The notes under the pieces: generated by a model
Databases searched by the model: none
Told to the model about the DNA's origin: nothing
Seen by the model: the letters and a program-made list of their open reading frames with translations, nothing else
Part shown: positions 44,081 through 54,343 of the stretch, in pieces
Layout of the letters: each line of letters begins with the position of its first letter
How positions within the stretch are numbered: position 1 is the first letter of the stretch
Assembly (NCBI GenBank): GCA_010093515.1
Contig: MU001682.1
Coordinates: 317,997-381,996, forward strand
Direction: 5' to 3'
Source of the DNA: Lineolata rhizophorae
Taxonomy: Eukaryota; Ascomycota; Dothideomycetes; Lineolatales; Lineolataceae
DNA length: 64,000 nucleotides
Translations under genes and position numbers: made by a program

Positions 44081-45690
44081 TCATCCTTCCTTGAGCCTCT
44101 TGGACGGGCGCATCAGCGAATCGTCGGCCGCCACGCCCGTCCTCTTGGCGCCCGAGATGCTCGACGTGCGCAGATCGTGGTCCTCCTGGCTGACCCTGCG
44201 GTGCGGGTACTCGGTGCGCGAGCCCTCGAAGCAGTTCTCCGAGGGCGGGTCGGCCTGCTTGGTGAAGTAGTCGTGCTGCAGGGCCTGCTCGGCCGTCAGG
44301 CGCTTCTGGGGGTCGTACTCGAGCAGACCGGACAGCAGGGCGAAGCCGTCGGCGCCCGGGGTCGCGCCCGGCTTGTCGGCCGGGTACTTGTTGGCCTGCA
44401 GGCAGGCGTTGTACCAGTTCTCGAGGCCCTGGGGCCGCAGGACGCGCGGGTTGCCGGCGCCGAGGCTCTGCAGGTGCTGGTGCTCGGGCATCGAGGTGAG
44501 CAAGGGCCAGCGCTCCTTGGTGGGCATGCCCATGACCTCGACGATCTTCTGCATCTGGTTGCGCTGGAAGGGGACCGACTTCTTGTTGTCCATCTTGGCC
44601 TCCTCGCCCTTGAAGATGGGCCGGAGCCAGAGCAGCTCGGCGAAGATGCAGCCGACGGCCCAGAGGTCGACGGCGGGGGTGTAGTGGCGGCTGCCGAGGA
44701 GCAGCTCGGGGGCGCGGTACCAGATGGTGACGACCACCTTGTCGCCGGTGAAGAGCGAGTGCAGCGGCTTGTAGAAGAGGCGGGCCAGGCCAAGGTCGCC
44801 GATCTTGACCTCGCCGGCACTCGTGACCATGATGTTGGCCGGCTTCAGGTCGCGGTGGATGACCCAGTTGCGGTGCAGGTAGAGCAGGCCGTGCAGGAGC
44901 TGGTACAGAATGGACTTGATGGTGCGGGCGGGGATGGCGTAGCGGGCCGACTGGGTGTGGTGGTGTATGATCTGGAGGAGGTCGTGCTCGGCGTACTCGA
45001 AGACGATGAATATGCACTTGTTCTCGAGGATGATCTCGACCGTGTGGACGACGTTGGGGTGGGACAGCTCGGTGCAGAGGGCCATCTCACGGATGGCCGA
45101 CTGCGAGATGCCCGTGTACTGGACCTCGCCCTCCTTGTCGGGCTTGAACCTGGGTCGGCAGAGTTCAGCCGGGCGGCAGGCCGGGACCGAAGGGGGAGCG
45201 ACGACTCACTTCTTGATGGCGAACTCGCCAACCTGGCCGTCGCGGCCGCGGGCTTTGTAGACCCTGCCGTAGGTGCCGCTGCTGATGAAGCCGACGATCT
45301 CATAGCGCTCGGTGACTCGCTTCTTGCTGGAGTAGCCGCCAGCCAGCATGTTCCTGCCGTCGGCGGGATCTGGTGGGCGTCGCGGGTCAGGGAGAGGACG
45401 GCGGCGGTCGGGGAAGAGGAGAGGAGCGGGGGGGCGAGGGAGGAGAGCGAGGGAGGAGAGCGAGGGAGGAGAAGCGGCCCGAGCGGAGCGGTGTGCACAG
45501 AAGAGGGCGGAGGGAAGAGGGGTGGTGTGGGTGGGGACGGACCGTTCAGATTGGCGGTGGTGGTGGTTGTCTTGGACGGAGTGTGGAGCTGCGGCTGCGG
45601 CTGCTGCGAGACGGACGAGTGGGCGGCGGCCGCTGCGGCTCCGGTAGGCCCAGGCGAGGGCGGGTCCGAGTAGAGCGGCGGCGGGTTCAT
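44081..45690 (-). CDS. SSN3: Mediator cyclin-dependent kinase CDK8/Ssn3
   Basis: 458 aa from exons 45690-45543, 45369-45210, 45149-44081. Kinase of the Mediator CDK module, paired with cyclin C, phosphorylating polymerase II machinery and activators. Kinase marks: glycine loop [14 protein letters not shown] lysine at K102, PSTAIRE-equivalent [15 protein letters not shown] with catalytic D203, DLGLAR (221-226), WYRAPE (246-251), and [15 protein letters not shown]-terminal 56 residues are Pro/Ala/Gln/Thr-rich ([16 protein letters not shown]). The intron after them has a GTCCGT donor; without that splice, the kinase would start at M57. Tail: [26 protein letters not shown]. Confidence 0.94.
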
Positions 45691-46067
45691 GGCGGCGGCG
45701 GCGGCGGCAGCGACGGGCCGGCGACGATCCGCTCGCAGCGCGGACGGCGGGCGTCGGATGGATGAGGCCCGCGCTGCCCGGCCGGCTGGCCGCCGGGCGC
45801 ATACCACTGCTGCCGCCGCCGTGGGCGCGCCAGCTGGCGGGCGGGCGCTGCGAGGGGGCGCGCTCCCATTTGCCGCGCCGCGCCAAGCCCGCCCGCCGCG
45901 TCCCCGCCATCACGGCTGCAGCGCACGTGAGGAGCGCCTGCGGCATCAACGCCAGGCACGCCGGGCGGCATTCCGAACTAATCCATTGCTACATACTGGC
46001 GACCGCACGGCCGGCTTGCCCAGACCTCCCGCCTGCTCGTCCCAAAACGCCCCCTCCCCCCCGTCCG
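45691..46067. other. Upstream region of CDK8
   Basis: 377 bp, GC-rich, from the PEX11 stop to the CDK8 start. Nothing distinct. Confidence 0.45.
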
Positions 46068-47074
46068 TCACGCCGTCTTCTTCCACACCGAATGCACGCC
46101 GATCAGCGAGCTCAGCGTCCCCGCCAGCCCGACGATGCCGTCGTCGAACTGGACGTACCCCAGCGCGCTGCTCGGCACCGTGAAGTCGCACAGGTCCGAC
46201 ACCAGCTGCAGCGTCGTCGCGCTGCGCTCCCTGCATGCCGCGCCGGCCCCCGTCAGCATCTCGTCCCGTCCCGTGCCGGCTCGGAGGGGCCCGCGCGCAA
46301 CTCACCTCTCCATCTTCTTGGCCTCGACGGCCCCTTCGGCGTCGGTGGCGTCGACGGCGGCGCCGCGCTGCCGCAGCCGGGCCAGCGTGTAGACGCCGCC
46401 GGCGATGTTGCACACGATGCCCGCCAGCCACAGGCGGTAGGCCTCGCGCTGGAGCCGCTTCGCCGCCGGCGACTTGCGGATGCCGGCCGCGTCGGGCTGC
46501 GGAGGAGCGTGCCGCGGCGGGGCGGCGGCTGGGCGTCAGCCTTCGGTCCGGGGCGCGTCGAAGCAGGGCCGCGACGGCGGCGACGGCGAGCGGGAGCAGC
46601 CGCCGTCGCGGAGGCGCACGTACCACAGTCAGGTTGTCCATCACCATGTAGCCGGCGTACCCGAGCTGGCGGCCGACGGCGCAGCAGCGCAGCACCGGGT
46701 CCATGCCGCGGGCGTCGGCCGCCTGCGCCGCCGCCTTGAAGTGCTCGACGAACTTGCCCAGCCGCATCAGCTTGCGCGCGAGCCCGAACTGCTTCTTGAC
46801 GGCCTCGAAGGGCGCCATGGCCGAGGCCGGCCTGTTCGTCCGGTACAGGTACCATGCGTAGAAGCGCGAGAAGTACTGCAGCGTGCGCAGCAGCTTGTCG
46901 CGCCCGACTGTGAGCGCGCGCGCATCGCCCGTCACGGCGCCGTGGTTAGCCTGCGGCTGCCGACGCTGGTGCTGGTGCTGGCGCTGCTGACGATAAGGAC
47001 TGCATACCTGTCGTGGCGACGAATTTCAGGTAGTGGGCCACCGAGGGGTGGTATATCACGGCGTCGGCGACCAT
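46068..47074 (-). CDS. PEX11: Peroxisomal membrane protein Pex11
   Basis: 234 aa in four exons read 47074-47008, 46907-46624, 46496-46306, 46230-46068. Pex11 bends and elongates peroxisomal membranes before division. Start MVADAVIYHPSVAHYLKFVATT and VGRDKLLRTLQYFSRFYAWYLYR (the amphipathic helix that deforms membranes) are the family's hallmark, then KKQFGLARKLMRLGKFVEHFK, and the C-terminal segment GIVGLAGTLSSLIGVHSVW. The Val-Gly-Arg junction is split by the first intron. PEX10 is also in this window, 39 kb away, with no sign of linkage. Confidence 0.95.
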
Positions 47075-47572
47075 GGCGACGAGACGCTGGTGAGACGGCG
47101 ACGGCGACGACGACGACGATGGATCGAGGGTTGGAGGTGGCCGTACGTACGGAGTAGTAGAGGACGAGTTCAAGGAGGGAGCAGGACGCCGCGACGCCAG
47201 CTGGGTCACCTCGGCAATTCGGTCGCGCGATTCGCGCCAGGCCGCCGAGTCCTCCCGAGCCGCCGCCAGCACTGCCGAGTTCGGGCCAGCCGCGCATGTG
47301 CCTCGGACCCTCACGCCTACGCAGTACGGACGGCTACTCTCACCCTGCATTTGCAAGCGCGATACACAATGGAGGTGTTCATTCTACAAGCCTTCCGCCT
47401 TCCCTCTCCCCGCGTCGACCATGTGCTACCTGAACCGAAAGGGCTGAACGAAAACAAATTGCTGTTGTACACACGCAGGTGCGGGTATCGCTACAAAAGA
47501 AATGCCTATCGTCATGCGCCGGACTCTCTTCTAGACTCCTTCGCCCTCGCCAGTTCGCAACTGCAATCCCAT
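47075..47572. other. Upstream region of PEX11
   Basis: 498 bp. gtacgtacggagtag at about 47143-47157. No gene supported. Confidence 0.5.
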
Positions 47573-50500
47573 TCACCCTTGCTGCCTCCGCAGCAGCAGC
47601 TCCACCGCCCGGTCGATGCGCAGCCCGTCACCCAAGTCCGTCATGCGCAGCGCCTGCCGCGCCTCGTCGGCCGTGAAGCCCATCTCGACGATCCGGAAGA
47701 TGGCCTTGTCGGCCGTGTTGGCCGCCGGGTTCTCGTCCACGAGCTCGCGCTGCAGCGGGTGCTGCAGCGCCGCCGCCGGCGTGCCCGGCGTCCCGCGGCT
47801 GCCGCCGCCCGAGCCGTGGCTCGCGACGGGCGACACGCCGCCCGCGAACACGACCGAGTCGCGCGGCTCGAAGCGCCACATGGGCGCTGACGCCCCGTGC
47901 GGCGTTGCGGGCTCGTACGCATGCTCGGCCGCCGCGCGCGTGGGCAACGGCGGCGGCGGCGGCGGTGCGCGCGGCACCTGCGGGTCCAACGCGCTCATGA
48001 CGCGGTCCCACTCGCTCATGGGGCGCTCCATGCTCATCGTCACGGGCTGCAGCCCGCCGGCGCCGGCGGCGACCTTGCGCTGGCGCAGCTCGAGCACGTG
48101 CTCGGCCGCGCGGCGCCGGCCGACCTCCCTCATCTCCTGCTGCTGCGTGGCCGAGGCCGGGGTGGCGGCCTGCGACGCCGCGAAGGTGGCCGCGATTCGC
48201 TCCTCGTAGACGCGCGCGACGGCCTCCTTGAGGAACGTCGAGCGCGAGCCGCCGAGCGGGGGCGGCGTCCAGGTCGTCCAGCCCTTTTCGCGGGCGAGGG
48301 CGAGAGCCGAGGCGTCGTCCCGCGTCAACGGCGTGGCGAGGTCGAGTATGGCTGAGGGTCCAAGGGTGACGAGGTAGAAACGCCATTCCTCTACGTTGAC
48401 GGGATCAGCAAGAGCGTTCGAAAGGTCGGAAACGAAAGGCATGGTGAAGGTCGGAGAAGCAGAAGACTTACCGAGCATCGCTTCCTCGCCATCGACGTCG
48501 CCGCCGCGCACCTCCGTGGAGTCATAGACCCCATACTCGCGCGCCTGCGTCTCCCTGCCATCCAGGCCCTCGAGCAAAGCCCGCAGACAGTTCCACATCT
48601 CATCCATATCGAAGAGCTGCTCCGCTGTCAGGCCGCCGTCATTGCCCTTGCCGAAACATTCGGGCGCGTTCATCAGAACGCTGTTGATGTCGAACCGGTC
48701 GCTGGACCACACCGTCGCCGTGCAAGACTCCTGGTGGGCGAGTTGCCCGCCCTTCAGCCAGTCCATCTGCCCGACGATGTCGTCCTCTCTGTTCCTCCCG
48801 CCGCCGAAGACTTTGCAAAACGTCCAGATGCGCCACAGTGCATCGTCGACGTGGGACGCCTCGCGCGTGTCGGCGCTAGACAGCGCGTCGATTGTGGTGT
48901 GACGGAGCCACCCACGGCAGCGGTCCAAAACGAGCGACTTGAGCGCCGCAACGATGTAGGAATCGCGCATGTGAAATCGTAGGTAAGTCGAAGGCGTGTA
49001 TTCCGGCATCGGCACCGCGCTGTCAGGGTCTTCTCGCTCCTTGCCGCTCGGGGGGCTGATCTCGCGAAGCTCCCATGCCGGCGCGGACGTGCGGCGCAAA
49101 GCGCCCCGGATAAGACGGAGTTCGTGGCGCTTGAAAACGCGATAAAAGCCCCTGTTCACTAGGGCCGTGGCGAAAAGATCGTCCAAAGAATGAAGGGATT
49201 CTAGAATCTGGAGAATGACCGTCTCGGCGGTCGCGGCGGATATATTCCTGTCGACGTGGGCGCGAATCTCCGCCGCCCTCGCGCTACTCGTCTTCGGTTT
49301 CGAGCAGGGTGCGGGACTTGAGACTGAGTTGACACGGAGTTGTGACAGACGCTTGCTCGACTTCCTCGGAACCGGGATAGGATGCTGCTCGTCGTCCATG
49401 CGTCCGTTCGGCGAGACAGCGTCCCACTGGAAGGGATTGTTTTCCGAAATGGCAGTAAGTTGCACGCGAAGATCGTTCTCTGCTTCGCTTAGGGTCGGGC
49501 TCGCCGCTCCCAATCTCGACTGCATCCTTCCCTGCATAGCTCGGTCCAAGACGTCAAACCTAGTATCCGAAATCCTGCTCTTCCGCGCAGAGTTCTTGCG
49601 CCCAAAAGCAGGTGGCGCAGACGGAGGCGGCAATTCGGACGATTTGAGCTCTTTTGGGGGTGGGGGAGGCGGACGAGCTGGAGACGGAGGGATAATCTTT
49701 TCGATCGTAGGATAACCGACGGTGTTTGCCTTGTGAACTGGCAACGGGGCGGTTCGATTGGCAGAACCCTCGTCAAACACGCCCGCCTCCACGGGGGATG
49801 CAACAGAGTAAGACGAGCCACGTTGGCCAGCCCAAGGTTTCGCTGGTTCAACGTCAGTCGTCGCGTTGTTGGATTCTACGCTCGTGACCGAACTGCGCTT
49901 GCTGTAATTGGACGATTCGTCGTCGTCGCCCACCCGGGATGATCCGGACGAGCTCGTTGACACGGAAGGTCGGGCGTGCTTTGCGGGATGGATCGAATCG
50001 CCCTCTTCCTCTTCCTGATAGAGCGGCGCCAGCATCGACACGGCCGGCCGCTGCGGCTTCGGCCGCACAGGAATGAGAGGAGATACGACCGAAGTGCGAA
50101 TGGGGACTTGCGAAGGGGTAGCAGGGGGCGAGACGCAGCCGCGAGAGCTCGAAGCGCGGGGCGGTGGTTGAGGTGGTTGCTGCATGGCACGAGGTTGAGC
50201 CTGGCCATGTTGGCCAGCATATGGCACGGGTTGCTGGAATGGCCGAGCACGATGATTCTCCGGGATGATTACCTGAATGCGCGGTCGCTTGTCCTTCTGC
50301 TGTCGAGATGTAGCAGAAGGCGCCCGGGAGGCGTCGGTGGCCTCTGGCGCCTGGCGTGCACCAGCGTTGGCGGGTTTGGTGGAGAGCGGACGTGACTTGG
50401 GCTCCGGCTTGTCCCACTTCACCTTACCGTCCCTCCAGACTCCGATGACATTCGATGGGGCAGTCTCGTAGGTCTCTTTTCTGGACCTCTTGGGCGACTT

Positions 50501-50929
50501 GGGCGACTTGGGAGGCCCCGACGCGTTGTTTGCGGTGAAGGAGTAGTACTGAGTGTCGGACTCAGGCAAAGTCCCCTGGCCGATCTTCTGGAGGATCTCC
50601 TCGTTGGGGGAAGTGGCCATGGCCTCCTCAAGCGAGGTGAGAGCATTTCCGGTGGTGACCGGGCGGCTTGACTTCGGGACGGCGCGGAGGATGGTGCCAG
50701 ACTTGCTCTTGACGTCGGCGGACTGGCGCCTGAGCTTCGACTTGCTCGTCTTGGCGAGCTGCTCTTTAGAGGCGGTGGTCATGATTTCGGATTCGTAGGA
50801 GCGCCAGCGGGGAACGGGAGTGTCGGTGCCGCGGCGACTGAAGATGGAGATGCTGCGACGCTGGATGGGGGAGCTGCTCTTCGGGAGGGAGAAGAGCTCC
50901 GGGTCGACGGCGGGCTGGGAGGCAGCCAT
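47573..50929 (-). CDS. Large disordered protein with C-terminal UBA domain
   Basis: 1118 aa if unspliced, start at 50929 (MAASQPAVDPELFSLPKSSS). Residues 1-560 are disordered, rich in Ser/Pro/Lys/Arg with short conserved-looking patches. Residues about 590-900 look folded: VILQILESLHSLDDLFATALVNRGFYRVFKRHELRLIRGALRRTS, then WLRHTTIDALSS and ALWRIWTFCKVFGGG. The last 50 residues form a UBA domain (AIFRIVEMGFTADEARQAL...RAVELLLR) that would bind ubiquitin. An 81-bp segment at 48391-48471 has strong GTAAGT and TAG ends and is in frame, so it could be an unspliced-looking intron; removing it gives 1091 aa. Related hypotheticals exist in other Pezizomycotina, function unknown to me. Confidence 0.85.
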   Translation of the reverse strand: MAASQPAVDPELFSLPKSSSPIQRRSISIFSRRGTDTPVPRWRSYESEIMTTASKEQLAKTSKSKLRRQSADVKSKSGTILRAVPKSSRPVTTGNALTSLEEAMATSPNEEILQKIGQGTLPESDTQYYSFTANNASGPPKSPKSPKRSRKETYETAPSNVIGVWRDGKVKWDKPEPKSRPLSTKPANAGARQAPEATDASRAPSATSRQQKDKRPRIQVIIPENHRARPFQQPVPYAGQHGQAQPRAMQQPPQPPPRASSSRGCVSPPATPSQVPIRTSVVSPLIPVRPKPQRPAVSMLAPLYQEEEEGDSIHPAKHARPSVSTSSSGSSRVGDDDESSNYSKRSSVTSVESNNATTDVEPAKPWAGQRGSSYSVASPVEAGVFDEGSANRTAPLPVHKANTVGYPTIEKIIPPSPARPPPPPPKELKSSELPPPSAPPAFGRKNSARKSRISDTRFDVLDRAMQGRMQSRLGAASPTLSEAENDLRVQLTAISENNPFQWDAVSPNGRMDDEQHPIPVPRKSSKRLSQLRVNSVSSPAPCSKPKTSSARAAEIRAHVDRNISAATAETVILQILESLHSLDDLFATALVNRGFYRVFKRHELRLIRGALRRTSAPAWELREISPPSGKEREDPDSAVPMPEYTPSTYLRFHMRDSYIVAALKSLVLDRCRGWLRHTTIDALSSADTREASHVDDALWRIWTFCKVFGGGRNREDDIVGQMDWLKGGQLAHQESCTATVWSSDRFDINSVLMNAPECFGKGNDGGLTAEQLFDMDEMWNCLRALLEGLDGRETQAREYGVYDSTEVRGGDVDGEEAMLGKSSASPTFTMPFVSDLSNALADPVNVEEWRFYLVTLGPSAILDLATPLTRDDASALALAREKGWTTWTPPPLGGSRSTFLKEAVARVYEERIAATFAASQAATPASATQQQEMREVGRRRAAEHVLELRQRKVAAGAGGLQPVTMSMERPMSEWDRVMSALDPQVPRAPPPPPPLPTRAAAEHAYEPATPHGASAPMWRFEPRDSVVFAGGVSPVASHGSGGGSRGTPGTPAAALQHPLQRELVDENPAANTADKAIFRIVEMGFTADEARQALRMTDLGDGLRIDRAVELLLRRQQG

Positions 50930-52583
50930 GGCGGGCAGCCGGGATGGGAACGGGGATATACCGCGGCGCGAGACGCGTAGAGGCCACCTCTCCGAGGTTT
51001 GGCGGAGGGGGGCCTTCTGGGAGTAAGGCCACAGACTAGGGGCGGCGAAGCTCAGCTCACGGGACGCGTGCAGCAGGCGGCCGGAGAGTCGAGGACAGGA
51101 CGAGCAAACGGTCGGGCAGGCAGAGGGGCACGGTGAGGGAGGCCCAGCTGAGGTGACGGACGCGGAGGAGGGGGGCGGAGGACATGTATCTATCTGACGG
51201 CGCGCCGCCGTGCGGCGGGCCGGGCGAGGCGAGAAGCTGCATGGCGCGGGATATCTTTGGGGAAAGGCTTGCAAGGCTGCGCCGCGACGGATGTGGCTGC
51301 ACAGTCAGCCCGCGCTGGACGGACGCTTTTCTTGGAGTCGCGAGTCCGGGGCCGTTGCAGGGCGCAGCCAGGGCCAAGGGGGACCGCGGGCCCGGGCGCT
51401 GGGCGTGCGGCCCAGGGTTTAGCTGGGGAGCCACACGAGGTTCGGCCCCAAAATAGCATCCGTCGGCGCATGGCCCGCGGGACGGCGTGGCCTTGGCGCT
51501 CGGATCCGCCGCGGCTGAGGCTCTGCCTTGGCCGACCGCGGCCCAAAATACTACGTACCTACCTATGCACGGCGCCCGCGCAACTCGCCGGCGGGCGCTC
51601 GATGCTCGAGATGCTCGTGGGTAGATGCTGCTCGCGCACGCCTCACGTAGGTACTACGTACGTACGGTATAAGCATAGCTACCTACCACATGTACCTACA
51701 CGCGGGCCTGGGTGCTGGGTGCTGGGTGCCGCATCCCCCGCTCGCCGCGCGGTGTCTCGCGGGCGTCCCCGCAAGCCCCTCTGGTGATTGGCGACGACAG
51801 CCGACCGCTCGGGTCTCCGCCAGCCGCACGCGCAGCCTGCAAGGCCAACCCGAGGGCTCCACTTATCTGTATGTACTCACTCCACTCCAATCCTCTCGCG
51901 AGTCGCGCGGGTCGCGGCCGCGTTCCCTGATCTCGTTTTCCAAGCCGGGCCGGCCCAACCAGGACAGCCTGCAGCCACCGCCGCGCACACCGCGTCCCGT
52001 GTCGGGCCCGTCGGAGCCAAGCGGGATCGCAACGTCGGGTGCGAGCCGCCAAGCCGCTCATCGCATCCAAGTTCATGCCCACGGTACGGTACCCGATTCG
52101 GGTACCTTGGGATCGGGCACCATACCGAGCACGGCCCCCGGCGGCTTTTTATTCCGAGGTGCTGACCATTGAAGTCGAACCTGCATGTGCCCCTTCCTGT
52201 GTTTCTTTCTACAGAACATACTAACTGCCTACTTACAGGGCCGTAACTCTGCCCACTCCAACAGCTCGCCCTTTGGCGTCTTGGTATCTAAAAGCAAGCC
52301 GACAATGCCAGACCGAACATCTACATGGTTTTGCACCACCAAAACTTTGCTGCTAAACCCGATTCTCCTCTAGGCCAGCGCCATCCCCAAAGCGTCCATG
52401 GCGGCCCATGCCGCACCCAGCACCAGCGGGCTTCCAACTTAGGACCGGCGACGTTCGACCGCGCGAGCACGACAACATGCCGTCCGTTTTGGCCCAATCT
52501 TTCTCCCGCGCTTCGGAACGCTCGTACAGAGAACTATCATGTCGGCACCTGCCGAGCGATACCGTGGCGGATCCATTGCCGGC
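50930..52583. other. Long intergenic region upstream of the UBA gene
   Basis: 1.65 kb. Holds clusters of tacgtacctacc motifs (51546-51700) and a 19-bp palindrome (next entry). Several short open frames, none protein-like. Confidence 0.5.
52088..52106. repeat. 19-bp palindrome
   Basis: GGTACCCGA (52088-52096) and TCGGGTACC (52098-52106) are exact reverse complements around one T. It contains CCGATTCGG, an inverted CGG pair of the kind bound by zinc-cluster proteins. Confidence 0.7.
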
Positions 52584-54343
52584 TTAGAGCTTCTGCTTCA
52601 GGCCGGCTTTCAGACGCCGCTCGACGGCGTCCATGTACTGGGTGGTCGTTACGTAGCTGTCCCGGTCCTTCTTCCCGCACGAGATGGCTAGATCCTTGGT
52701 CATGATGCCGTCAATATCCACCGTATCGATGCAAGCCTTCTCCAAAGCCTCGGCGAAGGCTATCAGCTCGGGCGTGTCGTCGAGCTTGCCGCGCTGCGCC
52801 AAACCGCGGGTCCAAGCGAAGATGGACGCGATCGGGTTCGTGCTGGTCTCCCGTCCCTTCTGGTGCTCCCGGTAGTGACGCGTCACCGTTCCGTGTGCGG
52901 CCTCGGACTCAAACGTCTTCCCGTCCGGGGTGATCAGCACCGAAGTCATCAGGCCCAGCGAGCCAAACCCTTGGGCCACGATGTCCGATTGTACGTCGCC
53001 GTCGTAGTCTAGAGTTTGACTCGTCAGCGCCCGTTGAATCATTGTCAGTCTCAAGGGCAGGGGCTACCCACTCTTCATGGCAATAACGTAGCCTCCGGCG
53101 CTCTTGATCATTTGCGCGACCATGTCGTCGATCAGACGATGCTCGTACCATATCCCGGCGGCTTCGAAGTCCTTCTTGTACTGGCTGTTGTACAGCTCTT
53201 GGAAGATGTCCTTGAAGCGTCCGTCGTAGCTCTTCAGGATGGTATTCTTCGTGCTCATATAAAGGGGGAGCTTCTTGTCTAGCGCCAGCTTGAAGCTCGC
53301 GTGACCGAATCCCGCAATCGACTCGGCCGTGTTGAACTGCGTCTGCGCGACTCCCCCACCAGGCGGGAAGCTAAAGACCTTAATCGACTCCGGTTTACCC
53401 CCCTTAGGCGTGTACACCATTTCGAGAATTCCCTCCCCCGGGATAACACGGTCCTTCGCGCGATATTGGTCGCCGAACGCATGACGGCCGATGATGATGG
53501 GCTCCTTCCAGCCTGGCACTAGGCGAGGGATGCGAGGGATTACAATGGGCTCGCGGAACACGGTTCCGCCGCTAGCAAACCAAGTCAGCACGGCGGCCTC
53601 TGCCAAAACTCCGCGGCTGGAGAATTTCTTACAGGTGGTTTCGGATTGTGCCATTGGGCGATAACCACACTGGTTTCGTTAGCTTTCTGTCAGCCACGAG
53701 CTCTCCCGGGTAGCTGCTCACTTTGCTTGAGCTTGAACTCCTCGACTCGCGCCTCATCCGGCGTGATGGTAGCGCACTTGACGCCAACGGAGTACCTCTT
53801 TATGGCTTCTGCGGCCTCGTGCGTGACTTGGTCTTCGGTTTGATCGCGGTACCCGAGTCCCTTAAGAACGTTGTCAACTTTACAACTACCTGATCAGGTG
53901 TCGCGTTCGCCTCCGACACATACCAGGTCATAGTACTTCAGGTCGATTTCAAGGTAACTGCGATTGAGCGGGTCAGACGAGTCGGCTAGCGGGTGGAAGA
54001 GCGTCCTTACGGGTAGATGAACTACGCCGTTCGAGCAACTAGTCAGCTAACCGGCAATCACGAACCGAAATCAGCGCCTCTCTTCACCAACCTTGTGCTT
54101 GATCTCCTTCCAAATGATCCTCGTCATTTCGTCGCCATCGAGCTCGACGACGGGATTCTTGACCTTGATCCTATTGGCGGTGGCCATGTTGCGGCTCCGA
54201 ATGACGTACGACGACGCCACGAACGCAGCCGGAAGCACCGGTCGTGACCTGGGGCAAAAGCCAATCGCTCGACCGTACCCCGCGGAGGCGAGACGCGGTG
54301 CAGAGGGAGCCGCGGAGCGGATTGCGGACGGCAGGACACTCAT
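52584..54343 (-). CDS. IDP1: NADP-dependent isocitrate dehydrogenase, mitochondrial
   Basis: 465 aa in seven exons read 54343-54092, 54021-54011, 53957-53924, 53860-53722, 53669-53633, 53571-53072, 53008-52584. Makes 2-oxoglutarate and NADPH. N-terminus of 52 residues is basic and lacks acids up to [23 protein letters not shown], a mitochondrial presequence; M53 could start a cytosolic form. Signatures: [61 protein letters not shown], and [12 protein letters not shown]. The second exon is 11 nt and the third 34 nt; both are needed to complete the [15 protein letters not shown] stretch. The protein ends KQKL, which only loosely resembles a peroxisomal PTS1. Confidence 0.96.

Noticed and set aside
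43958-45673. 571-codon open frame on the plus strand over CDK8
   Set aside because: Antisense to a conserved kinase; Leu/Val/Asp/Gly-rich mirror sequence without family signs, and it runs across CDK8 introns.
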